Positions 25,526-34,200 of a stretch of DNA of 40,947 nt are shown piece after piece. The stretch's first letter is position 1. Each line of letters starts with the position of its first letter. A model generated the notes under the pieces. The model saw nothing but the letters and a program-made list of their open reading frames with translations. It was not told where the DNA came from and searched no databases. Source of the DNA: Thermomonas sp. (GTDB lineage Bacteria; Pseudomonadota; Gammaproteobacteria; Xanthomonadales; Xanthomonadaceae); assembly GCF_025993755.1 (NCBI RefSeq), contig NZ_JAMQHN010000025.1, positions 1 to 40,947 of the forward strand. The letters are read 5' to 3'. Both the position numbers and the translations under genes were made by a program.

Positions 25526-27399
25526 GGGTCTTCCTTGTCGCTGGGAGGTTCTTGGTCGAAGTCCAGAGTATGCGCCGTGGCAATGATGAAATCGTTGCTG
25601 GCGGCCAGGGGGGATTCGTCGTTGTTGTTCAGATCCATTCCGAGCAGTTCGCGCAGGCGCAGCCGCTCTCCGCGACTGGTGCTGTCGTCGTTGTCGTCGA
25701 TTTCAGCAACGGAAACACAGACCAGAACCCGGCCATAGTTTTCCAGACGAAGCTCGCCTTCGTTCAGGTGCCGGTAGAGAAGATCCAGTTCGCCCTTGGT
25801 CTTGGCCATGACGTCGGCATGGTCGGCGCCGGTCCAGACCAGCACCATCAGGTCGTCGAGGATTTCGTGCAGCCAGCTCTTGCGCTCGACGATGCCTTCG
25901 ATCATCACCGCCTCGCTCCCGGCATAGAGCTGGCGCCGCAACAACCTTCGGTATTCGCGGCGACCGCGCACTGCCGCAAAGGCGTCCAGGCCCGGGTCGG
26001 CGACGAAGCGCAGTCGCGCCATGGTCATCCACGGATTGGCGTGCGGGTTGTATTCCTCGCGGAAGTCGTTGTTGCCGATGGCGCGTCCACGCTGCAGTCC
26101 GGCATAGGTCCGGCACAGGCCGAAGCACATGCTGACAAAACCAATGGTGACGAAGATGTCGAGGAAGATGCCGAAGTAGGTCAGGCCGATGAAGGCGATC
26201 AGCAGGATCACCAGGTTCACCGCCACGAAGATCGCGTCCATGTCCTCGTGCGGCTCGCCGCGCCAGAACGCGTAGGCGGTCAGCGCAACCAGCAGCGCGG
26301 CCAGCAGGTATTTGAAGGCGACCGGCGGCATCCAGATCGCGCCGTTGTGGAGCAGGGCGTCGGTGACCTCGGCCCAGACCTCGACCCCGGGCATGGCCGA
26401 ATTCAGCGGCGTCGGCTTGCTGTCGCTGATCCCGGAGGCGGTGTAGCCCACCAGCGCCACGGCGCCGCGCAGGTCGGGCGGCGCGGCGTCCTTCTTGCCG
26501 CAAACGCGCTCGCCGGAAAGCAGGTCGGCTGCGCTGACGTAGGGCATCCGGCTGTGCTCGCGCCAGTTCACGCGGACGGCGGGTGGGTAGGTGGCGGGAG
26601 CGCGGTTTTGCAGCGTCGAGGCGATCCGCAGCGGCAGCGTGGGCAGCCCCCAGTCGCCGATATCGGCGCGCAGGGGCACGTCGCGCAGGATGCCGTCCTC
26701 GCCGCGACTGACGTTGGTGAGGGCGGAATTGCGCGCCATGGCGTCGCCATAGGGCAGCAGGACGGCGACCCTGGGGCCGGGGGATTCAGCCTCCGGACCC
26801 AACGGGAAGGCGCCCGGAATCCGGGCGGCGTGCAGCGGCGAGGCGGCGTCGTAGCTCTCGTCCTGGCGTGCGGAGGCGAACAGGAAGCGGCCCTGTCCCC
26901 CGGCGGCGAGCGTGTCGAGCATGCCGTCGCCGTCGGGATCGTTGGGGTTGCGGTCGATGAACTGCACGTCGTAGCCGACCGCCTTCACCCCGGCGCGATC
27001 CAGCGCATCGAGCAGGTCCGCGTGGACCGAGCGCGGCCATGGCCAGCCGCCGACGCCTTGCGCGCGCGTCCATTGCAGCGAGCAATCGTCGATTTCGACC
27101 ACCACGGTCTTGCCGGACGGCCTGGGCTCGGCCGGGCGCCAGCGGATGATGGTGTCGAACACGCTGTCTTCCGCGGTGCTCAGGCTGCCACCGTGGCTGT
27201 AGTCCCAGCCCAGCCAGCCCAGCGCGGCAACGGCAAGCAGCGGATAGAAGGCAAACTTCAGGCGCAGGGCGATCTTGGTCAGCGGTCGCCGGTAGCCGCG
27301 TTCGACCAGCGACCAGCTGTCCATGAACCAGACCGCCAGCGAGGCCATGCTGGCATCGAAGTGGTCCAGCAGGCGGCGGATGAGCTTTTTGCGGGCCAT
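25522..27399 (-). CDS. CHASE2-domain membrane protein with unrecognised C-terminal domain
   Basis: This 625-residue protein has a cytoplasmic N-terminus (1-45), a membrane helix (~48-66), a periplasmic CHASE2 sensor (~75-355; VFDTIIRWRPAEPRPSGKTVVVEIDD, GVGGWPWPRSVHADLLDAL, VGYDVQFID, GAVALVGYTASGISDSKPTP, MPGVEVWAEVTDALL) and three tight C-terminal helices (~362-380, 388-408, 410-428). CHASE2 normally feeds a GGDEF, kinase or cyclase; here residues 431-625 show none of those motifs and end in an acidic tail (DQEPPSDKEDP). It starts 11 bp after ispA and overlaps the SH3-M48 protease gene by 4 bp. It probably senses an unknown envelope signal; the output is not known. Confidence 0.85.
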   Translation of the reverse strand: MARKKLIRRLLDHFDASMASLAVWFMDSWSLVERGYRRPLTKIALRLKFAFYPLLAVAALGWLGWDYSHGGSLSTAEDSVFDTIIRWRPAEPRPSGKTVVVEIDDCSLQWTRAQGVGGWPWPRSVHADLLDALDRAGVKAVGYDVQFIDRNPNDPDGDGMLDTLAAGGQGRFLFASARQDESYDAASPLHAARIPGAFPLGPEAESPGPRVAVLLPYGDAMARNSALTNVSRGEDGILRDVPLRADIGDWGLPTLPLRIASTLQNRAPATYPPAVRVNWREHSRMPYVSAADLLSGERVCGKKDAAPPDLRGAVALVGYTASGISDSKPTPLNSAMPGVEVWAEVTDALLHNGAIWMPPVAFKYLLAALLVALTAYAFWRGEPHEDMDAIFVAVNLVILLIAFIGLTYFGIFLDIFVTIGFVSMCFGLCRTYAGLQRGRAIGNNDFREEYNPHANPWMTMARLRFVADPGLDAFAAVRGRREYRRLLRRQLYAGSEAVMIEGIVERKSWLHEILDDLMVLVWTGADHADVMAKTKGELDLLYRHLNEGELRLENYGRVLVCVSVAEIDDNDDSTSRGERLRLRELLGMDLNNNDESPLAASNDFIIATAHTLDFDQEPPSDKEDP

Positions 27400-27410
27400 G
27401 GAGGGATCCG

Positions 27411-28295
27411 TCAGTGGTCGCGTTCGACGACCGTGCTTGCCAAGGTGGACAGGGCGCCGGTTCGGAAATCGAGATCGGCCAGCGCGTCCTGCATCTGCGC
27501 AGAAAGCGTCGCAAGCCGGTCACGGCTGGCCGACACGCCGAGCAGGGCCGGGAACGTCACCTTGTGTTGTGCGGCGTCCTTGCCCGCGGTCTTGCCGAGC
27601 GTCGCCGAAGTCGCCTCGACGTCGAGCAGGTCGTCGCGGATCTGGAAGGCCAGGCCCAGCGCGTCGGCGTAGCGGTCGAGCGCGGCGCGGGTTGCCGCCT
27701 GTGCGCCGGCGGCGAGCGCGCCAAGGCGCACGGCGGCGCGCAGCAGGGCGCCGGTCTTCAGCGCGTGCATGCGCTCAAGCCCGGCGAGCGCGTCGTGGTC
27801 GGTGCCGGCTCCGGTAGCGTCGATGTCCAGCGCCTGGCCGCCGCACATGCCGGCGACGCCAGCGGCCCGCGCCAGTTCGGTCAGCATGGCAATGCGCGGT
27901 TCGGGCGGCTGCGGTGCGGCCGCGAGGGTTTCGAAGGCCAGGGATTGCAGGGCATCGCCGGCGAGGATGGCGGTGGCTTCGTCGAAGGCGACGTGGACGG
28001 TCGGGCGACCGCGGCGCAGGGCGTCGTCGTCCATGGCGGGCAGGTCGTCGTGGACCAGCGAATAGCAGTGGACCAACTCCACCGCGGCGGCGGGAGCATC
28101 GAGGTCGGATTCTTCGGCGCCAAGCGCGGTGCCGGTGGCGTAGACCAGCAGCGGACGCATGCGCTTGCCGACGCCGAGGCTGGCGTGGCGCATGGCGGCG
28201 TGCAGGCGGGCTGGCGATTGCGCCGGATCGGGCAGGAGGCGTTCGAGCGTCGCTTCCACGCGGTCGCGCCAGCGCTGGAAGGCAGGTTCAGCCAT
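27411..28295 (-). CDS. ispA: Farnesyl diphosphate synthase (geranyltranstransferase)
   Basis: This 294-residue short-chain prenyltransferase condenses IPP with DMAPP/GPP to FPP, feeding undecaprenyl phosphate and quinone side chains. It shows [15 protein letters not shown], the first aspartate-rich motif DDLPAMD (83-89) and the second DDLLD (221-225), and CGGQALDID. The start MAEPAFQRW (ATG 28293-28295) lies inside the end of xseB (8-bp overlap), the usual xseB-ispA coupling. The frame is open further upstream but reads antisense-like sequence. It connects functionally with the ispG fragment at the other end of the window. Confidence 0.95.
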   Translation of the reverse strand: MAEPAFQRWRDRVEATLERLLPDPAQSPARLHAAMRHASLGVGKRMRPLLVYATGTALGAEESDLDAPAAAVELVHCYSLVHDDLPAMDDDALRRGRPTVHVAFDEATAILAGDALQSLAFETLAAAPQPPEPRIAMLTELARAAGVAGMCGGQALDIDATGAGTDHDALAGLERMHALKTGALLRAAVRLGALAAGAQAATRAALDRYADALGLAFQIRDDLLDVEATSATLGKTAGKDAAQHKVTFPALLGVSASRDRLATLSAQMQDALADLDFRTGALSTLASTVVERDH

Positions 28296-28545
28296 CGCGG
28301 TCCGGATCGAACTCGCGGCCGTTTTCGGGCGCTTCCGGATCGTCCAGTGCACGCACGCGCAGTTCCGCCTGTTCCAGCGCCGACTGGCAGCGCCGGTACA
28401 GCCCCACGCCGCGCTCGTAGGCGGCCAGCGAGTCTTCCAGCGACATCCCGCCGGCTTCCATCTTTGCGACCAGTTCTTCCAGCGCCGCCATCGAGGTTTC
28501 GAAGTCGGCGACGGCAGAGGGTTCGGGATCGGTTTTCTTGGCCAT
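28288..28545 (-). CDS. xseB: Exodeoxyribonuclease VII small subunit
   Basis: This 85-residue helical protein binds the XseA large subunit in exonuclease VII, which degrades single-stranded DNA. The core [48 protein letters not shown] is diagnostic. The C-terminal tail is acidic. xseA is not in the window. There is no Shine-Dalgarno sequence; TAGAAT ends 7 nt before the ATG, so a leaderless transcript is possible. It overlaps ispA by 8 bp and follows tilS by 30 bp. Confidence 0.95.
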   Translation of the reverse strand: MAKKTDPEPSAVADFETSMAALEELVAKMEAGGMSLEDSLAAYERGVGLYRRCQSALEQAELRVRALDDPEAPENGREFDPDRDG

Positions 28546-28552
28546 GCCGGCG

Positions 28553-28558
28553 ATTCTA
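28553..28558 (-). promoter_or_regulatory. Candidate -10 of xseB-ispA (leaderless)
   Basis: Minus-strand TAGAAT (5 of 6 to consensus) is followed by 7 nt and the xseB ATG, in the 30-bp gap after tilS. It may start a transcript for xseB-ispA-CHASE2-M48. The -35 is unclear. Confidence 0.45.
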
Positions 28559-28575
28559 ATACGCAGGTGCGGGAA

Positions 28576-29874
28576 TCACCCCCGCTGCCAGACCAGCCGT
28601 GCGGAAATCTCCGCGAACCTGCGCTGGAGCCGGTCGGAAATCAGGCTGTCGCCGGCCGCCAGCAGGGTGCCGTCGGAAGTGAACAGCAGCGGCAGCCGGC
28701 CACGTTCCCAGGGCGGAATGTCGGCGCCCTGCAGCAGATGCTTGAGACTGGTCGAATGCGCGCGCCCGGGCAGCCGAATGCGTTCGCCGCCGCGGCGGGG
28801 ACGCACCCGGACCGGCGCGTCGAATCGGTCCATTCCCTCCAGAACAAGCCGTCCGCCGTCCGGAAGCGGCAGCGCCGCCGCGCCATCCCAATCGAACGAC
28901 CAGTCTGCGGGCAAGGCCGAAGGCGAAGATTGCGCGTACAGCCGATCGCGCCAGCGGATCAGGCGCGCACCGTGCCACGCGTAATGCGGCTGTCGATCCG
29001 GCGCGCCACCGACGACATCGGCCAGCACGCGATGCAGGCCTGATTCGGGCAAGGGCGGCAACCCGAGTTCGCGTGCCCACAGCCGCAGCACCCGGGCCTG
29101 CTGCGCGGGCTCGAGCGCGCGCAGTCGCGTGCATGACAGGGTCGATGCCGGGCCCTCCCGCACCTGCGCCAACAGGCGATCATCGTGCGCGAGCAGCAGG
29201 TCGCTGGCCTGTTCGCAGTGGCGTGCGCTTTGTGCCAGCGCCGCGTCGGCGTGCGGCCAGCGCTCGCGCAGCAGGGGCAGCACCCGGTTGCGGAGGAAAT
29301 TCCTGTCGAAGCGGTCGTCGGCGTTGCTCGGGTCTTCGATCCAGCGCAGGCCGCGCGCGGTGGCATGGTCCAGCAATGCGGCACGCGGCGTGTCGAGCAA
29401 TGGACGCCACAGGTGGCCGCGGTGGAATGGGCGACACGGGCGCATTCCGGCCAGCCCCTCGGCCCCGGAGCCGCGCAGCGCCCGCAACAGGAAGGTTTCC
29501 GCCTGATCGTCCTGGTGATGGGCGAGCGCGAGGAGTTCCCCTTCGCCCAGCGCGGCGGCAAACGCCGCGTGCCGCGCCTGGCGCGCCGCGCCCTCCGGCC
29601 CCAGCCTGCTTGCAGGATCGACGTGGACGCGGACGACTTCAAGCGCGATGTCAAGCGCTGCACACGCGGCGCGGCAATGCTCGGCCCAGGCATCCGCATC
29701 CGGCTGCATTCCGTGGTGGACGTGGATCGCGCGCAGCCCGATGCGACGGACGCTCTCATCTTCCGCCAGCAAGTGCAGCAGGACGGTGGAATCCAGCCCG
29801 CCGCTGAACCCGACCAGCAGCCCGGCGTGCGAAACCGGGGCTGCCGGGAGCCGGATGCCGGCGGAAGCGCTCAT
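28576..29874 (-). CDS. tilS: tRNA(Ile)-lysidine synthetase
   Basis: This 432-residue essential enzyme converts the wobble C34 of tRNA-Ile(CAU) to lysidine, changing its identity from Met to Ile. The N-terminal PP-loop LLVGFSGGLDSTVLLHLL (SGGLDS 24-29), IHVHHGMQPDADAW, ALAHHQDDQAETFLLRALRGSG and DPSNADDRFDRNFLRN are typical. The C-terminal part (VRPRRGGERIRLPGRAHSTSLKHLLQ.. PPWERGRLPLLF) is the substrate-binding domain. The start MSASAG overlaps the stop of a small membrane-protein gene by 4 bp (ATGA). Length equals the E. coli enzyme (432). Confidence 0.95.
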   Translation of the reverse strand: MSASAGIRLPAAPVSHAGLLVGFSGGLDSTVLLHLLAEDESVRRIGLRAIHVHHGMQPDADAWAEHCRAACAALDIALEVVRVHVDPASRLGPEGAARQARHAAFAAALGEGELLALAHHQDDQAETFLLRALRGSGAEGLAGMRPCRPFHRGHLWRPLLDTPRAALLDHATARGLRWIEDPSNADDRFDRNFLRNRVLPLLRERWPHADAALAQSARHCEQASDLLLAHDDRLLAQVREGPASTLSCTRLRALEPAQQARVLRLWARELGLPPLPESGLHRVLADVVGGAPDRQPHYAWHGARLIRWRDRLYAQSSPSALPADWSFDWDGAAALPLPDGGRLVLEGMDRFDAPVRVRPRRGGERIRLPGRAHSTSLKHLLQGADIPPWERGRLPLLFTSDGTLLAAGDSLISDRLQRRFAEISARLVWQRG

Positions 29875-30176
29875 TCCGTCTCGACGCGCAGGCCACCGAC
29901 GAACCTGGCGGCCAGGTTGTAGATCAAGGCCTGGATCAGGCCGCCGAGGAACCCGAAGATCCCGTACATGACCGGGAACGCGACGATGCTGAGTACCCCG
30001 AGCCCGCCCATCAGTGCGCCCATGCCACCGCCCTGGTCGGTGGCCAGGCTGGAAGCGGCGACCCCGATGACGCTGTAAACAAGAAAAAAGATCACGCCGA
30101 GGATCAGACCAAAACCCGCGGCGATGCAGCCGCCGATCTTGCCTGCGGAAATCACGTCGATGCGCTTGATGATCAT
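29871..30176 (-). CDS. Small glycine-rich membrane protein (DUF3566-like)
   Basis: This 101-residue protein opens MIIKRIDVISAGKIGG, then has hydrophobic segments at ~14-42 (CIAAGFGLILGVIFFLVYSVIGVAAS) and ~52-90 (GALMGGLGVLSIVAFPVMYGIFGFLGGLIQALIYNLAARFVGG). The I-K-R-ID-x-x-S-x-x-K-I start resembles DUF3566-type proteins; the assignment is by eye. The start ATG 30174-30176 has GGGGAAA upstream. Its TGA overlaps the tilS ATG by 4 bp, so TilS translation may depend on it. No function is known. Confidence 0.75.
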   Translation of the reverse strand: MIIKRIDVISAGKIGGCIAAGFGLILGVIFFLVYSVIGVAASSLATDQGGGMGALMGGLGVLSIVAFPVMYGIFGFLGGLIQALIYNLAARFVGGLRVETE

Positions 30177-30291
30177 GTCGTTTCCCCGTAGCCGACCCGT
30201 TGCGGCAGGGCAAGCATAACCAAGGATGACGCCGCGTCTTCCGTCTCGCCCTGCGTGACGGCATCGTCCCTGTGCGGGGATGGGTCGTGAA

Positions 30292-31251
30292 TCAGGCCGT
30301 GTCGTAGGCGCCGTAGCCGCGCAAACGACGATAGCGGCGCTCCAGCAGCGTATCGACCGGCACGTCCGCCAGCGCATCGAGTTCGTTCAGCAGGACCGCT
30401 TTCAGCCGCCTGGCCATCTGCCTGGGATTGCGGTGGGCGCCGCCGGTGGGTTCGCGCACCACCTTGTCGATCAGGCCCAGTTCCAGCAGACGCCTGGCGG
30501 TCATGCCCAGCTGTTCGGCGGCTTCCTTGGCCTTGCCGGCGTCGCGCCACAGGATCGAGGCGCAGCCCTCGGGCGTGATCACCGAGTAGGTGCTGTATTC
30601 GAGCATCAGGGTCCGGTCGCCCACGCCGATCGCCAGCGCGCCGCCGCTGCCGCCTTCGCCGATCACGGTGCACACGATCGGCACCCGAAGTTCGGCCATT
30701 TCCAGCAGGTTGCGGGCGATGGCCTCGGACTGGCCGCGTTCTTCCGCGTCGATGCCCGGCCAGGCGCCCATGGTGTCGATGAAGGTCAGGATCGGCAGGC
30801 CGAAGCGCTCGGCCAGCTTCATCAGCCGCAGCGCCTTGCGGTAGCCCTCGGGCTTGGGCATGCCAAAATTGCGCTTGAGCTTGCTCTTGGTGTCGCGCCC
30901 CTTTTCGTGACCGATCACCACGACCGCACGGCCGTCGATGCGGGCCAGCCCGCCGACGATGGCGTTGTCGTCGGCGAAGGCGCGGTCGCCGGCCAGCTCC
31001 TGGAACTCCTCGCAGATGACCCGCAGGTAGTCCAGGGTGTAGGGTCGCGCCGGATGGCGGGACAGCTGCGAGACCTGCCAGGGGGTGAGGTCGCGGAAGA
31101 TTGCGGCAGTGCGCTTGCGCAGCTTCTCCTGCAGCGCGTGGACCTCGGCGTCGATGTTCACTTCGGTGCCATTGCCGGCGTGCCTTAGTGCCTGGATCTT
31201 GTCCTCCAGGTCGGCGATGGGCTTCTCGAAGTCGAGGTAATTCGGATTCAT
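30292..31251 (-). CDS. accA: Acetyl-CoA carboxylase carboxyltransferase subunit alpha
   Basis: This 319-residue subunit, with AccD, transfers carboxyl from biotin to acetyl-CoA to make malonyl-CoA for fatty-acid synthesis. Diagnostic stretches: [80 protein letters not shown] and [15 protein letters not shown]. Length equals E. coli (319). The start codon follows an extended -10-like sequence by 6 nt with no Shine-Dalgarno sequence. It lies 40 bp after dnaE, the standard gammaproteobacterial order. Confidence 0.96.
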   Translation of the reverse strand: MNPNYLDFEKPIADLEDKIQALRHAGNGTEVNIDAEVHALQEKLRKRTAAIFRDLTPWQVSQLSRHPARPYTLDYLRVICEEFQELAGDRAFADDNAIVGGLARIDGRAVVVIGHEKGRDTKSKLKRNFGMPKPEGYRKALRLMKLAERFGLPILTFIDTMGAWPGIDAEERGQSEAIARNLLEMAELRVPIVCTVIGEGGSGGALAIGVGDRTLMLEYSTYSVITPEGCASILWRDAGKAKEAAEQLGMTARRLLELGLIDKVVREPTGGAHRNPRQMARRLKAVLLNELDALADVPVDTLLERRYRRLRGYGAYDTA

Positions 31252-31257
31252 CCGACG

Positions 31258-31266
31258 ATTTTAACA
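31258..31266 (-). promoter_or_regulatory. Extended -10 of accA, candidate leaderless promoter
   Basis: Minus strand TGTTAAAAT: TAAAAT (5 of 6 to consensus) preceded by TGn, the extended -10 arrangement that can work without a -35. It ends 6 nt before the accA ATG, placing the start site at the initiation codon. It lies in the 40-bp dnaE-accA gap. Confidence 0.5.
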
Positions 31267-31291
31267 GTCGCGGGGCCGGTTCCGGGCCGGC

Positions 31292-34200
31292 TCAGTGGGA
31301 GGGTGCCCAGGGCCGGTGGAAGCGCAGGCTGACTTTGCCGACGCCGGGCAGGCCGCGCAGCAGGCCGGGAAGATGCTCGTCCATGCGCAGGCCACGGCCG
31401 TCGTCCAGCCGCAGCCGGCCGATGCCGGCCGCGGTGGTGGCCTCGATCAGCACCGGCGTCTTTCCGGCGTGTCCGGACAGGATCTGCTCCAGACGCACCG
31501 CGGCGGACGCGACGCGCAGGTCGATGCGGATCGCCACGCCCTGGACGTGCTGGCTGCACAACTGGGCGAAATCCCAGCAGCGGGCCGCCCGCAGAGTGAT
31601 CCTTTCCCCGCCGGCATCCTCGCGCAGGCTTCCCTCGACCACGAGGATGCGGTCGCGGGTGAGCATCGGCGCGAATTCCGCCTTCTGTTCGTCGAAGAAG
31701 CCGCATTCGATCCTGCCGCGCCCGTCCTCCAGCTGGAGGAAGGTCTGATTGTTCCCGCCCGGACGCACGCCGACGACGAAGCCGGCAAAGACCGCCTGTG
31801 CCGCCGCGCGCCAGTTGCGGCCGTCCTGGGCCGGGCTTCCGGAGGCGCCGCGCTCGATCAGCTCGGGCGCGGCGGACAGATCGTGCCCGATCAGCGCCTG
31901 CACGTCCTCGCGCCAGGAATCCATCGGGTGGCCGCTGAGATACAGGCCCAGGGTGCTGCGCTCGCCCTGCAGTTTCTGCAGCAGCGGCCAGGGGCCGGTC
32001 TCGGGGAGTTCGATCCGGATTTCCGCATTGTTTCCCCCGCCACCGAACATGTCGAACATGCCGGCTTCCCGGTTCTTCGCCATCTGCTCGGTGGCTTTCA
32101 TCGCTTCGGGCAACTGCAGCATCAGCGAGGCGCGGTTGCCCGCCAGCCGGTCCATGGCGCCGGAGACGATCAAGGCTTCGAGCGTGCGCTTGTTCAAACC
32201 ACTGGCGGACACGCGCTGGCAGAAATCCAGCAGGTCCTTGAACGGCCCACCCGCGTCGCGCGCGCCGGAGATCGCCTCGCAGACGCCGTGGCCGACACCC
32301 TTCACGGCGCCCAGGCCGTAGCGGATGGTGTCGGGCGCGGTGGCCGCGAACAGATAATCCGAAGCGTTCACGTCGGGCGGAAGGATCGCCAGCCCGAGGC
32401 TTTGCGCCTCATCGAGGAAACCCACCACCTTGTCGGTCTTGTCCATGTCCGAGGACAGCGTCGCCGCCATGAATTCGGCGGGGTAATACTTCTTCAGCCA
32501 CGCGGTCTGGTAGGCCACCAGCGAGTAGGCGGCGGCGTGCGATTTGTTGAAGCCATAGCCGGCGAATTTCTCCATCAGGTCGAAGATTTCGTCGGCCTTG
32601 GCCGCGCTCACGCCGCCCTTGGCCGCGCCTTCGCGGAAGATCTCGCGATGCCTGGCCATCTCGGCCGGCACCTTCTTGCCCATCGCCCGGCGCAGCAGGT
32701 CGGCGCCGCCCAGCGAGTAGCCGCCGACGATCTGCGCCATCTGCATGACCTGCTCCTGATAGACCATGATGCCGTAGGTCTCGCGGAGCATGGCTTCGGT
32801 GCGGGGGTCCGGATACTCGAAGCGTTCCTTGCCGTGCTTGCGCGCCACGAACGAGGGGATCGTGTCCATCGGTCCGGGACGGTAAAGCGCGTTCAGCGCA
32901 ATCAGGTCCTCGAAGCGGTCGGGTTTGGCGTCCTTCAGCGCCCGCCGCATGCCGCCCGATTCAAATTGAAACACCGAACCAGTGTTGGCGCTTGCGAAGA
33001 TGTCGCGATAGACCGCGGCGTCGTCCAGCGGGATGGCGGCGATGTCGAGCGCCTCGCGGCCTTCCTTCGCGCGGCGCGCGTTGATCGCCTTCACCGCCCA
33101 ATCGATGATCGTGAGCGTGCGCAGGCCGAGGAAGTCGAATTTCACCAGACCCACGGTCTCGACGTCGTCCTTGTCGAACTGCGTGACGGGGTTCTTGCCG
33201 AGGTTGTCGTGATCGTGTTCGGCGTACAGCGGGCAGAAGTCGGACAGCGGCGATGGCGCGATCACCACGCCGCCGGCGTGCTTGCCGGGGCTGCGCGTGA
33301 GGCCTTCCAGCTGCAGCGCGAGGTCGATCAGGTCGCGAACGTCGTCGTCGGTTTCGTAGCGTTCCTTGATCTCGGCAACGCAGTGTTTCTCGTCCTCCCG
33401 CGCGCGCTTGCTGCGGCCGATGATGTCCTCCAGCGTCAGCGGGTCGGCCGGTCGCTGCGGAATCGGCTTCACCAGATCGTTGATGAAACCGAAGCTCAGG
33501 CCCTGCACGCGGCCGACGTCGCGCAGCACCGCCTTTGCCGCCATCGTGCCGTAGGTGATGATCTGCGAAACGCGGTCACGGCCGTACTTGCGGGCGACGT
33601 ATTCGATGACCTCGTCGCGGCGGTCCATGCAGAAGTCGATGTCGAAGTCCGGCATCGACACGCGCTCGGGATTGAGGAAGCGCTCGAAGAGCAGGTTGTA
33701 GGGCAGCGGATCGAGGTCGGTGATCTGCAGCGCCCACGCCACCAGCGAGCCGGCGCCGGAGCCGCGGCCGGGGCCGATCGGGATGCCCTGATTTTTCCCC
33801 CACTGGATGAAGTCGGCCACGATCAGGAAGTAGCCGGGGAAGCCCATCTTGATGATGGTGTCGAGCTCGAATTCGAGCCGCGCGTCGTAGTCTTCGCGGG
33901 TCTTCCCCGGCGCGAGCGGATTCTTCTCCAGCCGCATGGCCAGCCCCTCGCGGGCCTGGCTGCGGATCCAGCTCTCCAGCGTCTCGTCCGATGGCACCGG
34001 ATAGGCGGGCAGGTGGTATTTCCCGAATTCGAGCCGGAGATTGCAGCGTTGGGCGAGCGCGACGGTGTTGTCGAGCGCGTCGGGCACGTCGGCGAACAGG
34101 GCCGCCATTTCGTCGCCGGTTCGCAGATATTGCTCGGCGCTGTACTCGCGCGGCCGACGCGGGTCGTTCAATGTCCGGCCGCTGGCAATGCAGACGCGCG

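Noticed and set aside
25384..27672. 762-codon plus-strand frame across the CHASE2 and M48 genes
   Set aside because: It is antisense to genes with clear domains, signal peptide and coupling. It has no recognisable motif or ribosome site.
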